Assembly (NCBI RefSeq): GCF_017565645.3
Contig: NZ_CP086136.1
Location: 7,423,501-7,487,500 of the forward strand
Source: Bradyrhizobium barranii subsp. barranii
GTDB lineage: Bacteria; Pseudomonadota; Alphaproteobacteria; Rhizobiales; Xanthobacteraceae
DNA length: 64,000 nucleotides
Direction of reading: 5' to 3'
The notes under the pieces were generated by a model that worked only from the letters and a program-made list of their open reading frames with translations, searched no databases and was not told the origin of the DNA. Within the stretch, counting starts at the first letter, position 1; each line of letters begins with the position of its first letter. The translations under genes were made by a program, and so were the position numbers. Positions 53,037 through 61,244 of the stretch are shown here, in pieces.

Positions 53037-53564
53037 CTACTTCTTGTAGCCGACGTAATAGGTGCCGATTTCGGCGCCCGTACTGTCCTTGATCGGTTCG
53101 TATCCGGTTATGTAGGGCGTACCCAGTATAGGCACCTCGCCGTAATAGCTCTTCCCCGCCTTGATCGCTTCAAGTGCTGGCCCGGCCAGGACGGTGCCAA
53201 CTGCTCGGCCGCTTCCATCGGGTTTTGGCACGCTTGTGGACACTCGGACGTATTCGCCTCCGTCTTTTGCAAACAGCGTGGCCGTCATCCCTTTGCCGTC
53301 CTCGCTTCCAACCGCGTCGACGATGTCAAAGTTGTTATTGATCTTAGTCGTGCCGAAATACAGAGCGGGTGCGTCTTTACCCCCAACAGCTTCCCTTCCT
53401 TCGAGCTTGGGGGCTCCTAATTTCGCCGTCATAGCTTTTAAGGTTTCCATCGATTTCGTTACTCTCGGATCCGCTTGGGCGTGCCCGGTGCCCGGCATTA
53501 CTGTAGAGGTTGCAACAAGGCATGCGGCGGCGATAATGCCGACCAGAAAGGTTTTCCGATCCAT
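53037..53564 (-). CDS. Secreted single-Cache-domain protein
   Basis: The 175-residue protein has a signal peptide (MDRKTFLVGIIAAACLVATS, cleavage near GHAQA). The remainder resembles the Cache_3/Cache_2-type ligand-binding domain of chemoreceptors and kinases, with TLFAKDGGEYVRVSTSVP, GRAVGTVLAG and GYEPIKDSTGAEIGTYYVGY. There is no membrane anchor after the domain and no signalling domain, so it is a stand-alone periplasmic sensor-like domain. The partner is unknown. Confidence 0.8.
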   Translation of the reverse strand: MDRKTFLVGIIAAACLVATSTVMPGTGHAQADPRVTKSMETLKAMTAKLGAPKLEGREAVGGKDAPALYFGTTKINNNFDIVDAVGSEDGKGMTATLFAKDGGEYVRVSTSVPKPDGSGRAVGTVLAGPALEAIKAGKSYYGEVPILGTPYITGYEPIKDSTGAEIGTYYVGYKK

Positions 53565-54056
53565 TGTAAGCTCCTGATGTGAAATGCGGCATTTTCCTTC
53601 ACGCGCACATCACGCGGTGTGCACGTCATTCGCGCCTCGGTTTTGACTGCGATTGAACAGACCAGAGATTACAGGTCTAGGAATTTGCCCGCCGACGGCA
53701 TCAGCGCTGCCGCTAAGATAATTGGCGAGTACAGGACTGTCGGCACGTCCTCATGGCAGCTCGCAAGAGAAGTTACATCACTTCTGCCTTGCCGCAAAGC
53801 GCGGTCGCGGCCCGCGCGTTGGCACACGGTTCACTCTGCTTCAAGGTCCTGCGTTAGATTTGTAGTCGGGGTACCCGAAACTGGCGAGCCCGTCGGCACT
53901 CGAGCAGTCACAGAAGTGCGCTGTGTTGGGCAGACCGGACATAGGCGACACGGTCGCTGATCGATGCGATTGACCGAGGCGGTCCTGCACGCGGATGGCG
54001 CGTTGTCGCATGCACCATCCGCACCCCACAATCGATCTCTTGCGAAGAAACGAGCG
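53565..54056. other. Gene-poor stretch
   Basis: About 490 bases. Short frames on the plus strand (for example 53619-53960) lack ribosome sites or recognisable motifs. It contains the promoter of the Cache-protein gene near its left end. No other signal seen. Confidence 0.45.
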
Positions 54057-54464
54057 TTAAGCCTTCAAGTCGGTGATCCGCATAATCGCGACCACATTCC
54101 CATCGTTGAACGCCTGTTCTTTTGTTTCCTTGTTGCAGGTCAAGACAAAATTCTTCTTGCCCGTAAAGGTCTTTCCGTCCTGCTCAAGCCGAAGCTCCCC
54201 TTCGGTGATATGGCAGATCATGGCATTCATCATCGGGGGCCCCATGGTCTTCGCCCCCGGCTGCATAATGATATCGCGCATTGAGACGGTCTTAAAACCT
54301 GGGATCAAGGATGGTGTTTCGCCTTCATATTCACGCACCACGACACCTGGCCAAGGCGTCGTATCCTTGTAGCTTGTGGCTTGAGCGGCGGCTGGCTTGA
54401 CCATGGCAGCCGAAACTGCAGCCAACGCGATTCCCAGAGCGGACCTTCGATCGATCTTGCTCAT
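54057..54464 (-). CDS. Secreted cupin-like hypothetical protein
   Basis: The 135-residue protein has an N-terminus MSKIDRRSALGIALAAVSA of twin-arginine-like character (D-R-R-S-A-L), and a hydrophobic core ending near AAAQA. The mature part has a cupin-like beta pattern (PGAKTMGPPMMNAMICHITEGELRL). Metal ligands are mostly absent, so it may be a binding rather than a catalytic cupin. It is a monocistronic gene in the accessory stretch. Confidence 0.7.
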   Translation of the reverse strand: MSKIDRRSALGIALAAVSAAMVKPAAAQATSYKDTTPWPGVVVREYEGETPSLIPGFKTVSMRDIIMQPGAKTMGPPMMNAMICHITEGELRLEQDGKTFTGKKNFVLTCNKETKEQAFNDGNVVAIMRITDLKA

Positions 54465-54870
54465 CGCTTTCTCCCGACGTTACCGAACGAGCCGCCGCAT
54501 AAGCAGCGCGCAAAGTTCGTGGTGAACGGTGGTACGAAACCGAAAAAGAACGGTCTCTAAGAGAGCGTGCTTGCCGACGGCACAAGTGCTGCTCGTTTGC
54601 CCGGACGGTGATTTCGGCACGTCCCGCTTCAAGGGGCAGTGGCATTCTACGTCACCTGACGCATCCGGGAAACAGGTGGCGTCACACGAAGACACTGTGG
54701 CCCCTAAGCAATGTCCGGAATTGGCCCTTAATGCACAGGCCAACCTGACGTCTGTTTGCCCATTGATGTGAATACAGACATCATTACGACTAGCGACCCC
54801 CCTCACTCGAAATTACCTTTGGCCGGGCGAGCGGCAAGGAATAATGGTCTCCATGTGCTGGTGTGGACGG
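54465..54870. other. Gene-poor stretch before the insertion sequence
   Basis: About 400 bases with no supported gene. The frames present lack ribosome sites. The left end of the IS110-type element probably lies at its right edge. Confidence 0.4.
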
Positions 54871-56227
54871 CCTCTCATCCCCACGGTTCTATGGCGCTCC
54901 GGCGTCATAGCTAGATGAGAGGAAAGTCTGATGAATCTTCCCATTCGTATCGGTATGGATACTTCCAAGTCGGTCTTCCAGCTTCACGGTGTTGACGAGA
55001 ACGAGGCGGTAGTTGTCCGGCGGCAGTTTCGGCGAGCCGAGATGATCCGCTACTTCGAGCGCCTTCCGCCGGTCCTCGTCGCCATCGAGTCCTGCGGCAG
55101 TTCGCATCACTGGGCGCGCCTGCTGCAGTCGTTTGGTCATGAAGTGAAGCTGATCCCGCCCCCAATATGTGAAGGCTTTCGTAAAGCGCGGCAAGAACGA
55201 CGCGGCCGATGCCGAGGCGCTGTGCGAGGCGGTCACCCGGCCGAGTATGCGGTTTGTACCGGTGAAGTCAAAAGAACGGCAAGCGGCCTGCATGTTGATG
55301 ACCGTGCGGGAACGCCTGGTCAGCGTGAAGTCCCAGCTTTCTAATGCCTTCAGGAGTTATGCGGCTGAGTTTGGCATCGTTGGCCCCGCCGGTCGGCAGA
55401 ACGTCACGGCTCTTATCAAGCGGGTGCTCGAGGATGACAACTTACCGGAAATGGCGCGGGATCTCTTCCGCCTTCAAGCGGAGGAGTATGCCGCGGTCGA
55501 AGCCCGCCTGGCAAAGATCGAAGCCAAGCTGATGAAGTGGCATCGTGAGGATGATGTCAGCAGGCGGATCGCGACGATTCCCGGCGTCGGTCCGATTGGG
55601 TCGTCCATGCTAAGCATGAAGGCGCCCCCGCCGGAGACGTTCAGATCAGGCCGCGACTTCGCGGCTTGGCTCGGACTGACACCCAAGGATCACTCAACTG
55701 GCGGCCGGCAACGATATGGCGGTATCACAAAGGCCGGAGATTCAATGCTCCGATCGACGTTGATTGTCGGCGCGACTGCGCTGCTGAGGCACATTCGAAA
55801 GGGCCGTCATAAGCCGACACCCTGGCTCACTTCGCTGCTGGAGCGAAAGCCGCCGAAGTTGGTCGCGGTGGCCTTAGCCAACAAGTTCGCCCGTATCGCC
55901 TGGCGCTTGATGATATCGGGTGGCGTGTACAACCGGCCGGTAGCCGCCATGCCCATCTGATCTGAACTCGGTGTACCGGTCGAGATTGCTCGCCGGATAA
56001 CCCACGAACTTGCAGGACGCAGTAGATGGAAGGTGGACCGATCGGTCGATACGCGCGAGCTTCCGTAGATTACACTGGCATCACGAATGTCGCCTATGTG
56101 CTTGGAGCGTGCGTAGCGAACACCATCTTGGCCAGCGGGCTTTGTCCGCGCAAACAGGCCGGACATCTGATAGCAAGCGATCTGGCCAGAAGTCTGCTAT
56201 AATCCTGACAAGCGGGGGGCCGTCCAC
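54871..56227 (+). mobile_element. IS110-family insertion sequence (approximate limits)
   Basis: The element consists of an upstream stem-loop (CCTCTCATC at 54871-54879 paired with GATGAGAGG at 54914-54922, enclosing CTATGGCGC/GCGTCATAG), the transposase, and a 267-base non-coding tail. IS110 elements lack classical terminal repeats, so the exact ends cannot be seen; I take the tail to the next gene as the upper limit. The non-coding tail, as in the IS1111 subgroup, could encode the bridge RNA. Confidence 0.55.
54931..55960 (+). pseudogene. IS110-family DEDD transposase, frameshifted
   Basis: Residues of the RuvC-like domain are seen in IGMDTSKS, AIESCGSS and KNDAADAEAL. The Transposase_20 domain follows with IPGVGPIGSSML and GLTPKDHSTGG-K. 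The reading frame breaks at a run of five C (55159-55163): removing one C joins LIPP to QYVKAFVKRGKNDAADAEA. The joined protein would be about 342 residues, normal for the family. Without correction both halves are non-functional. Confidence 0.85.
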
Positions 56228-56914
56228 ATCTGCAATCTGTATTCGATCACCACCAATCAGGCCGCCATCGCCGGGCTCTTCCGTGTGGTCCGTCGCTACG
56301 AGGGCAACTTGCCACCAATGCCGGGCGTATTTCCGGATTACCCGGCACCGGTCATTCGCGACGCAGGCGGGGGCGAACGGGAGATTGTGATGATGCGTTG
56401 GGGCATGCCGCCACCACCGAGCAAGCCCGGCCCGCCCGTCACCAACATCCGCAACACCTCGTCGCCGCACTGGCGCGCATGGCTCAAGCCGGAGCATCGC
56501 TGTCTCGTGCCCGTCAACAGTTTTGCTGAGTATGCGCCTGAGCCGAATCCGGAAACAAAGAAGAAAGACGTCGTGTGGTTTGCGATAGACGAGACGCGGC
56601 CGCTGTTCGCGTTCGCCGGTATCTGGACAACTTTCAAGGGCGATCGCGGTACGAAGTCAAAGCCCGTGCCTGGACCTCATCAGGTCTATGGTTTTCTCAC
56701 GACGGCGCCGAATGCCGTTGTCGAGCCCATTCATCCAAAGGCAATGCCGGCGATCCTGACGACGGCCGAAGAACGAGATGTTTGGCTGCGGGCGCCATGG
56801 GACGAGGCTAAGGCGCTCCAACGGCCTTTGTCAGATCAAGCGCTTAAAATCGTGGCGCGGGGCGCAGACAAGGAGGATAGACCTTCAATCGCCGATGCCA
56901 CTTCCGTTCAATAG
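56228..56914 (+). CDS. SRAP-family (YedK/HMCES) abasic-site processing protein with an ATC at the expected start
   Basis: The frame from 56228 reads [ATC][17 protein letters not shown] and continues for 228 codons. Family residues are visible: Cys2, Asn in VTNIRNT, Glu in NSFAEY and His in [15 protein letters not shown] proteins cross-link covalently to abasic sites in single-stranded DNA through Cys2, exposed after Met removal. The codon expected to be ATG is ATC. The first ordinary start (GTG, 56285) would delete Cys2 and inactivate the protein. So the gene is either expressed from a rare start codon or silenced. It lies in accessory sequence after the IS element. Confidence 0.8.
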   Translation: MCNLYSITTNQAAIAGLFRVVRRYEGNLPPMPGVFPDYPAPVIRDAGGGEREIVMMRWGMPPPPSKPGPPVTNIRNTSSPHWRAWLKPEHRCLVPVNSFAEYAPEPNPETKKKDVVWFAIDETRPLFAFAGIWTTFKGDRGTKSKPVPGPHQVYGFLTTAPNAVVEPIHPKAMPAILTTAEERDVWLRAPWDEAKALQRPLSDQALKIVARGADKEDRPSIADATSVQ

Positions 56915-57093
56915 TGAACTTAGGAACTACCTGCACGCGATAGGAATAAAACTGCTCAAACCGAGCTGCGATGACGCCCGAGAGATTGTTCGAACCAATT
57001 AACAAATGATACAGACTCTCCTCGGCCCGAGGCGTAGAGTTGAAGTATCACCGCACGGCACTTGGCATCGGTCGGTGATGAGAACGCTAGTTG

Positions 57094-57121
57094 CGCTCCC
57101 GCCCCACTTTACCGAGGGAGC
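57094..57121 (+). promoter_or_regulatory. Leader hairpin masking the ribosome site, copy 1
   Basis: GCTCCC (57095-57100) pairs with GGGAGC (57116-57121) around a fifteen-base loop. GGGAG is the ribosome site of the ATG at 57128. It is preceded by a conserved TGATGAGAACGC. The same arrangement occurs before 59530 and 59851. Confidence 0.55.
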
Positions 57122-57127
57122 AGTGCC

Positions 57128-57328
57128 ATGCTGAAGCGACGTCGTTTCAAACAGTCCAAAACTCTCCACGAGCGGCTCGCAGACGAGGCCGCACGCCTTC
57201 GCGAGGAGGCCCAGGTGCTTGCGCCGCGACGCCGCCGTGAGATCCTGCTGCGCCGGGCGCGACAGGACGAGACGGCGATCCAGATCGAGTCCTGGCTGCA
57301 TTCGCCCGGCCTGAGGCCACCGACATGA
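57128..57328 (+). CDS. Small basic protein, paralogue of the 59851 gene
   Basis: The 66-residue arginine-rich protein (MLKRRRFKQSKTLHERLADEAARLREEA, then RRARQDETAIQIESWL) has GGGAG seven bases before its ATG. It is a predicted long helix with high charge. It is clearly homologous to the 63-residue product at 59851. I recall such proteins as common and unassigned in Bradyrhizobium. The next gene overlaps it by four bases. Confidence 0.7.
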   Translation: MLKRRRFKQSKTLHERLADEAARLREEAQVLAPRRRREILLRRARQDETAIQIESWLHSPGLRPPT

Positions 57329-57522
57329 GCCGGCAATACCGCGCCTATCTGGTCGGCGAGAACGGCGTGTTTCGCTCCGCCGAAGCATTCGAGGCCGACT
57401 CCGATGCATCTGCGCTTCGCGTCGCACAACAGTTCACGCGCCGGGGCAACGTCGAGGTCTGGCAGCTCGACCGGAAGATCGGGCTGCTGTTGGCGCAAGC
57501 CACGCCGCCCGTCGCAGCCTGA
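57325..57522 (+). CDS. Small hypothetical protein
   Basis: The 65-residue protein starts at an ATG overlapping the previous stop (ATGA). It reads MSRQYRAYLVGENGVFRSAEAFEADSDASA, then AQQFTRRGNVEVWQLDRKIG: a compact alpha/beta pattern with no named domain. It is probably co-translated with the upstream basic protein. The function is unknown. Confidence 0.65.
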   Translation: MSRQYRAYLVGENGVFRSAEAFEADSDASALRVAQQFTRRGNVEVWQLDRKIGLLLAQATPPVAA

Positions 57523-57560
57523 CCGGCAGCCATGCGCCTGAACCGCCGCACCGGAAGGTG

Positions 57561-57809
57561 TCACTCCTCCGCAAGCTTGCGCTCGATATAGGCGTCCACC
57601 GTCTCCGCGAAGGAGCGCTGCACCCCGACCGCGGCACCGTGCTGGTCGAGCGCGTCGCGCTGGAGCACGCGCAAGCCGCGCCCGCGGAGGCTGGCCGGCG
57701 CGGTGTTCAGGTATTGATCGATGGCGCCTTTGGCGAGCGGAATGGCCCTCGGATCGCCCCTTGCGATCAACAGACGCAAGAGGCTCTGGCAATCGGCCAA
57801 ACCGGGCAT
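57561..57809 (-). CDS. Small hypothetical protein
   Basis: The 82-residue product (MPGLADCQSLLRLLIARGDPRAIPLAKGAIDQYL, ending YIERKLAEE) has helical character. It starts ten bases after the tiny gene at 57820 and is probably co-transcribed. No domain is recognised. Confidence 0.55.
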   Translation of the reverse strand: MPGLADCQSLLRLLIARGDPRAIPLAKGAIDQYLNTAPASLRGRGLRVLQRDALDQHGAAVGVQRSFAETVDAYIERKLAEE

Positions 57810-57819
57810 GGCTCAGCCT

Positions 57820-57924
57820 TCAGCGTTGCTGCGATTTCGGCTTCGGTCGCTTGACCGGCTGGGTGTGCGTGCCGAACAGCGCCAGCAGAAACGCGACTTC
57901 TTCCTTCGAACCGACCTGGATCAT
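57820..57924 (-). CDS. 34-residue peptide with a strong ribosome site
   Basis: MIQVGSKEEVAFLLALFGT followed by a basic tail (KRPKPKSQQR). AAGGAG lies seven bases before the ATG, close to ideal. The upstream helix and basic end could bind a membrane or nucleic acid. It is first in a two-gene unit with the 57809 gene. The function is unknown. Confidence 0.5.
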   Translation of the reverse strand: MIQVGSKEEVAFLLALFGTHTQPVKRPKPKSQQR

Positions 57925-58250
57925 GACTTGTCTCCTTCTCGCTCCGTTGGTCGAGGCGAACGGGCGCGGCGTTCAGGACAATCGGGTTTCAGCAATGTTT
58001 CAGGCGTGTTTCGTCGAGACCGAAGACGATCTCCGGTTGCCTGCTGAAGGTCTGCCGGCGATGCAAAAGGGCCTGCCCCAGTGTTTTTGTCGGACCAGCC
58101 CTAACTCCTGAAAACGGCCCCGGCGCGGGACGGGGGGCTGGGGGGCGCCGGAGCCGCCATTCCAGGCCGGCCATCGGCGGTGGGCCGACCACAAAACTAA
58201 TTCCAGTTTGGAGCAAGAAGTTCCAAAGGGGACCTGGCAAAGCGAACAGC
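57925..58250. other. Gene-free stretch
   Basis: About 325 bases, including a G/C-rich tract near 58110-58160. No supported gene or clear signal beyond the promoter expected for the leftward peptide gene. Confidence 0.4.
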
Positions 58251-58478
58251 TCAATACTGAGGACGCTTCAACAGCTCCGGCAATCGCGAGATTGCCGTTG
58301 CGATCCGTCGCGCCTCGTCGCGCGATAGATACTGGTGGGCATATTGGTAGCCCCACGAGTGCAGGTCATCGCGATGAAGAACGCAGCAGATCGTGAAGCC
58401 GTTCGCGTCCTTGACCCGGAAGCACTCCTCTTCCGCGATCATGACCCACGGCGCCGGAAACCGCCTGAGATTGTCCAT
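58251..58478 (-). CDS. Small conserved hypothetical protein
   Basis: 75 residues: MDNLRRFPAPWVMIAEEECFRVKDANGF then HQYLSRDEARRIATAISRLPELL. The pattern of an N-terminal beta hairpin and a C-terminal helix is one I recall as frequent in Bradyrhizobium proteomes. No function is known. It lies six bases downstream of the 58485 gene on the same strand. Confidence 0.7.
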   Translation of the reverse strand: MDNLRRFPAPWVMIAEEECFRVKDANGFTICCVLHRDDLHSWGYQYAHQYLSRDEARRIATAISRLPELLKRPQY

Positions 58479-58484
58479 CCATGA

Positions 58485-58799
58485 TCACGGGCGTGCGTGG
58501 CCCCGTTGCTGCTCAATTCCGTGCGGTACGAGGCGGCGCTTGGCAAGACCAGTCCGCAGCGTTGCCGGCGGCCGGCGCGGAACGAACAGGCTGTGCACGA
58601 GAATAGGCTCGCTGTCGCCGAGCCGTGTCCGCTCCTGAACCAGGCCGCTCATCACGACGCGCATCTTCATGATCTCTTCCGCCACGAAGGTGCAGTCCTC
58701 GTCGCGATTGATCTGCGCGTGCATGATGGCCTCGGCCTCTCGCATGCTGACGCGTAACGCTCTGACGATGTTGCGGATTTCATTGATGCGGTTGTCCAC
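58485..58799 (-). CDS. Small helical hypothetical protein
   Basis: 104 residues from a GTG at 58799 (GGAG seven bases upstream; the ATG at 58847 has no good site). The N-terminal part MDNRINEIRNIVRALRVSMREAEAIMHAQINRDEDC is predicted helical. The tail EPILVHSLFVPRRPP is basic. It forms an operon with the next gene. Unassigned. Confidence 0.6.
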   Translation of the reverse strand: MDNRINEIRNIVRALRVSMREAEAIMHAQINRDEDCTFVAEEIMKMRVVMSGLVQERTRLGDSEPILVHSLFVPRRPPATLRTGLAKRRLVPHGIEQQRGHARP

Positions 58800-58926
58800 G
58801 GCCGATCTCCATCTGACGACGGGACAATAAGAACAAATCATGAACAATGAGTCAATACGATCTTCACTTCGGGTTCATGGTGCCCTGCCTCAAGCTGCGG
58901 CCAATAACGGCACGTAGGTAGGAAAC

Positions 58927-59253
58927 ATGTCCTTTGACCCGATGGCCGCTGCGGTTGACTGGCTTGATGCCTACCGCGCCGGCGACATCGAAACCATTTT
59001 GGGAATGTACGCCGATGATGCGATCGTCCATTGCGCCTGCGGCGGCATGAAGAGGATTTCGACCCGGCAGGGCCTGCGCGCCTATTGGGTCGACCGCCTC
59101 AGGGATTATCCCGCTTCGCATCTGGACGATCTCCATCCGTCCGAGGATGGAGCAGCCATTTCCTATACCGCGCGCGATGGCGTCGTGAGCGCGGTCCTCA
59201 CCTTCAACGCGTCCGGCAAGATTGCTTCGTTGACGTGCGGGCCTTTGAACTAG
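58927..59253 (+). CDS. NTF2-like (SnoaL-type) protein
   Basis: The 108-residue protein has the NTF2-like cone pattern: WLDAYRAGDIETILGMYADDAIVHCACGG, then TRQGLRAYWVDRL and a beta-sheet end. The family includes small isomerases and ligand-binding proteins with highly varied roles. It stands alone; catalytic residues cannot be assigned. Confidence 0.75.
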   Translation: MSFDPMAAAVDWLDAYRAGDIETILGMYADDAIVHCACGGMKRISTRQGLRAYWVDRLRDYPASHLDDLHPSEDGAAISYTARDGVVSAVLTFNASGKIASLTCGPLN

Positions 59254-59279
59254 CTAGGGCGTGTACTCATAAAGGAGCA

Positions 59280-59344
59280 GACGTCGGCTTTTGGGGTCTA
59301 GCAGAAATTCTTTGCTCAATCAGAGTATTGCCGGTTTTGACCCT
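59280..59344. repeat. Dispersed repeat family B, copy 2
   Basis: GACGTCGGCTTTTGGGG..AGCAG-aaattctt-TGCTC..CAGAGTATTGCC then GGTTTTGACCC. The hairpin arms are less perfect than in the copy at 52907. Confidence 0.75.
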
Positions 59345-59494
59345 CAACAGACATTCACCTCGTTTGCCTTCGTTCGGACGTGTCCTTTGGCGGCTCCGGC
59401 CACCATTAGGACTGGCATTCCCCGTTCGACAAGCGCACAGTTGACCATCGCAGCACGGTCCTTGGCGTTCATCTGTGATGAGACCGCCAGTAGC

Positions 59495-59524
59495 GCTCCC
59501 GCCCAACTCAAGCAGGCGGGGAGC
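59495..59524 (+). promoter_or_regulatory. Leader hairpin masking the ribosome site, copy 2
   Basis: GCTCCCGCC (59495-59503) pairs with GGCGGGGAGC (59515-59524, one bulged G). The GGGGAG is six bases before the ATG at 59530. TGTGATGAGACCGCC precedes it, as in the other copies. Confidence 0.55.
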
Positions 59525-59529
59525 CAGCG

Positions 59530-59706
59530 ATGAAGGACTTTCACACTTCGGTCGAAAAGCTTCGGAGGGATGCGGCCGATGCCGCCGTGATCCGTGACCT
59601 TGCAACCGACAGGGTCAAGCGCGAGATGTACGACAAGCTGAATATTCATTTCAGCAGGCTGGCGGACGAAGTTGAGCAGGCCATAAGGTCCTTTGGACCG
59701 GATTAA
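59530..59706 (+). CDS. 58-residue helical protein
   Basis: MKDFHTSVEKLRRDAADAAVIRDLATDRVK then LNIHFSRLADEVEQAIRSF, predicted as a two-helix charged protein. The start is fixed by GGGGAG six bases upstream inside the shared leader hairpin. I recall this type as common in Bradyrhizobium; the function is unknown. Confidence 0.65.
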   Translation: MKDFHTSVEKLRRDAADAAVIRDLATDRVKREMYDKLNIHFSRLADEVEQAIRSFGPD

Positions 59707-59816
59707 GGCCGTCCAGCAGAGCGGACTTTTAGTGCGGAACCCGCCCCTTGGTGTGGGAGTTCCTAAGCCACCACAGAACGGCCCTCGGCTTTTATCTGTG
59801 ACGAGAACGCCTACTC

Positions 59817-59849
59817 GCGCTCCCGCCCCACTCAAACAGGGAGTAGCGC
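59817..59849 (+). promoter_or_regulatory. Leader hairpin masking the ribosome site, copy 3
   Basis: GCGCTCCC (59817-59824) pairs with GGGA-gta-GCGC (59839-59849). An alternative CTACTC/GAGTAG pairing (59811/59841) exists. GGGAG is seven bases before the ATG at 59851. TCTGTGACGAGAACGCC precedes it. Confidence 0.55.
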
Positions 59850-59850
59850 C

Positions 59851-60042
59851 ATGCAACAGCAGCGACGCCGTTTCAAACAAACTAGGACGCTTGAAGAACG
59901 CCTTGCCGAACGGGCGAAGCGGCTGCGCGAAGAAGCCAAATTGCTTCCTCCTGGTATCGGCCGTGAGTATGCGGTCCGCAAAGCAAGGCAAGCAGAGACC
60001 GGCTCGCACATCACGGAGTGGCTAAATTCGCCCGGACTATAG
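59851..60042 (+). CDS. Small basic protein, paralogue of the 57128 gene
   Basis: 63 residues, MQQQRRRFKQTRTLEERLAERAKRLREEAK then RKARQAETGSHITEWLNSPGL. The same pattern, including the W-L-x-S-P-G-L end, is seen at 57128. The start has GGGAG seven bases upstream in the shared leader. Unassigned. Confidence 0.72.
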   Translation: MQQQRRRFKQTRTLEERLAERAKRLREEAKLLPPGIGREYAVRKARQAETGSHITEWLNSPGL

Positions 60043-60050
60043 CCTCCAAA

Positions 60051-60161
60051 GTGAGCGTTGAAGCAGCAACCGGCTTGTACTATCCCGATGGGATGTCAGA
60101 GGAGGATGTTGCACGGTTCCGCGCTCAAGCCGATGAGTGCCGCCAACAGGCGGATTTATGA
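60051..60161 (+). pseudogene. Truncated small gene (36 codons)
   Basis: A GTG-started frame encodes SVEAATGLYYPDGMSEEDVARF then RAQADECRQQADL and stops. I recall longer Bradyrhizobium proteins beginning with a similar YPDGMSEEDVARFRAQADECR segment and continuing for several tens of residues, so this is probably a truncated copy. Confidence 0.4.
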
Positions 60162-60327
60162 GTACACGCTTTGGCCGCGTTCATTTTTTTGCGTCACGGC
60201 ATCGTTTACCTGACGCTTCAAATTTTATCCAAATGCGGCGGTGCGGATTCGGCGGAATGAAATCTCTCCGCGCCAAGCTGGGACATGTCCCTTGCGAGGG
60301 CGCATGGGCAAGCTGGAGATTTCGTCG

Positions 60328-60513
60328 ATGTATTACGTCGCCGCCGCATTGCTGGTGCTGTCGGGACTGTTCTACTCCGCGAGCCATCACGAGCTCGGCC
60401 AGTTCGGTGCGAACGTGTGCAGCTATGGCAGCACGTTCTGCGACAACCCGGTGGTCGTCTTCACCGGCGGCGCGCTGGCCGCCGCCTGGGGCATGTTCGT
60501 CAGCATCAAGTAG
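60328..60513 (+). CDS. Small membrane protein (61 aa)
   Basis: MYYVAAALLVLSGLFYSA, a loop with two cysteines (VCSYGSTFCDNP), then a second hydrophobic stretch to VSIK. GGAG lies nine bases before the ATG at 60328; an upstream in-frame ATG at 60304 lacks a good site. Two spans with a cysteine loop. The function is unknown. Confidence 0.65.
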   Translation: MYYVAAALLVLSGLFYSASHHELGQFGANVCSYGSTFCDNPVVVFTGGALAAAWGMFVSIK

Positions 60514-60546
60514 CAGCACGCCCCCGGCGCGAATGCGCTCGACGCG

Positions 60547-60720
60547 TTACGTCGCCAATTCCTTGCGGACGGCGGCGGCTGAATTGCCGACCTTGTCGAC
60601 GGCCTTCTGCAGCTCCTCCTTCGATATGCCGAGCGCGTGCGTCCAGTACTTGACCTCGTGGGCCTCGTGCATGTTGATCTTGCTGCGGTCCGGTTGCCCG
60701 CGCTTCGTCAGATTGTCCAT
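60547..60720 (-). CDS. DUF3606-type small protein
   Basis: 57 residues from the ATG at 60720 (GGGAGG eight bases upstream). The sequence MDNLTKRGQPDRSKINMHEAHEVKYWTHALG, then SKEELQKAVDKVGNSAAAVRKEL, matches the DUF3606 pattern as I recall it, a helical stress-associated small protein in alphaproteobacteria. Confidence 0.75.
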   Translation of the reverse strand: MDNLTKRGQPDRSKINMHEAHEVKYWTHALGISKEELQKAVDKVGNSAAAVRKELAT

Positions 60721-60816
60721 CGCGTTTCCTCCCTCATGGAAGAGCAAACGCCACCATGGACCGGCCGTTCCAAACGGCAGGACGAGACTCATACGTCGAG
60801 GCTCACGCGTCGAGGC

Positions 60817-60906
60817 TCATACGTTCAGCCACAGCATCGAAGCGAGCACCGCTGAAAACAGAAACAGCCCGACAATTGCAATTCTGAAAACCAGATCGGC
60901 GGCCAA
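60817..60906 (-). CDS. Putative 29-residue membrane peptide
   Basis: A TTG-started frame (AGGGGG about six bases upstream) encodes LAADLVFRIAIVGLFLFSA then VLASMLWLNV, a single membrane helix. The rare start and short length make it uncertain; a longer frame without a ribosome site also exists. Confidence 0.35.
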   Translation of the reverse strand: MAADLVFRIAIVGLFLFSAVLASMLWLNV

Positions 60907-61244
60907 ATGTGCCCCCTTTTGTCGTTGCAAATTCTTTGCTCGTACCGCGCGCGGCCTCGCCTTGGGCAAGGCAGGACCGCACCGTGACTTTGCTGCCGGG
61001 GCGGGTTGGAACGGCCCGTCAAACGGCACCGCAACGCGCTCATCCAGCGTTGGTTCCAAATTTTCGGAAGGCGCGAATCAGAGCAACAACGTTAACCCCG
61101 CCGGGCGGAGGGCGCCACTGGCATGAGAACCAGACCGTCGAGCAAGTGCTGCCTGATCGCCGACGGCTTTCTGTGACCAGGGATCGGCCGACCGTCGGCG
61201 ACATGTTCTGGCGCGCGGGGCTGGCGACCGTTTTGAACGGAGGG
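60907..61244. other. Gene-free stretch upstream of repeat A copy 4
   Basis: About 340 bases with no supported gene. Confidence 0.4.

Noticed and set aside
53619..53960. A 113-codon plus-strand frame
   Set aside because: No ribosome site, no family resemblance, arginine-rich chance composition.
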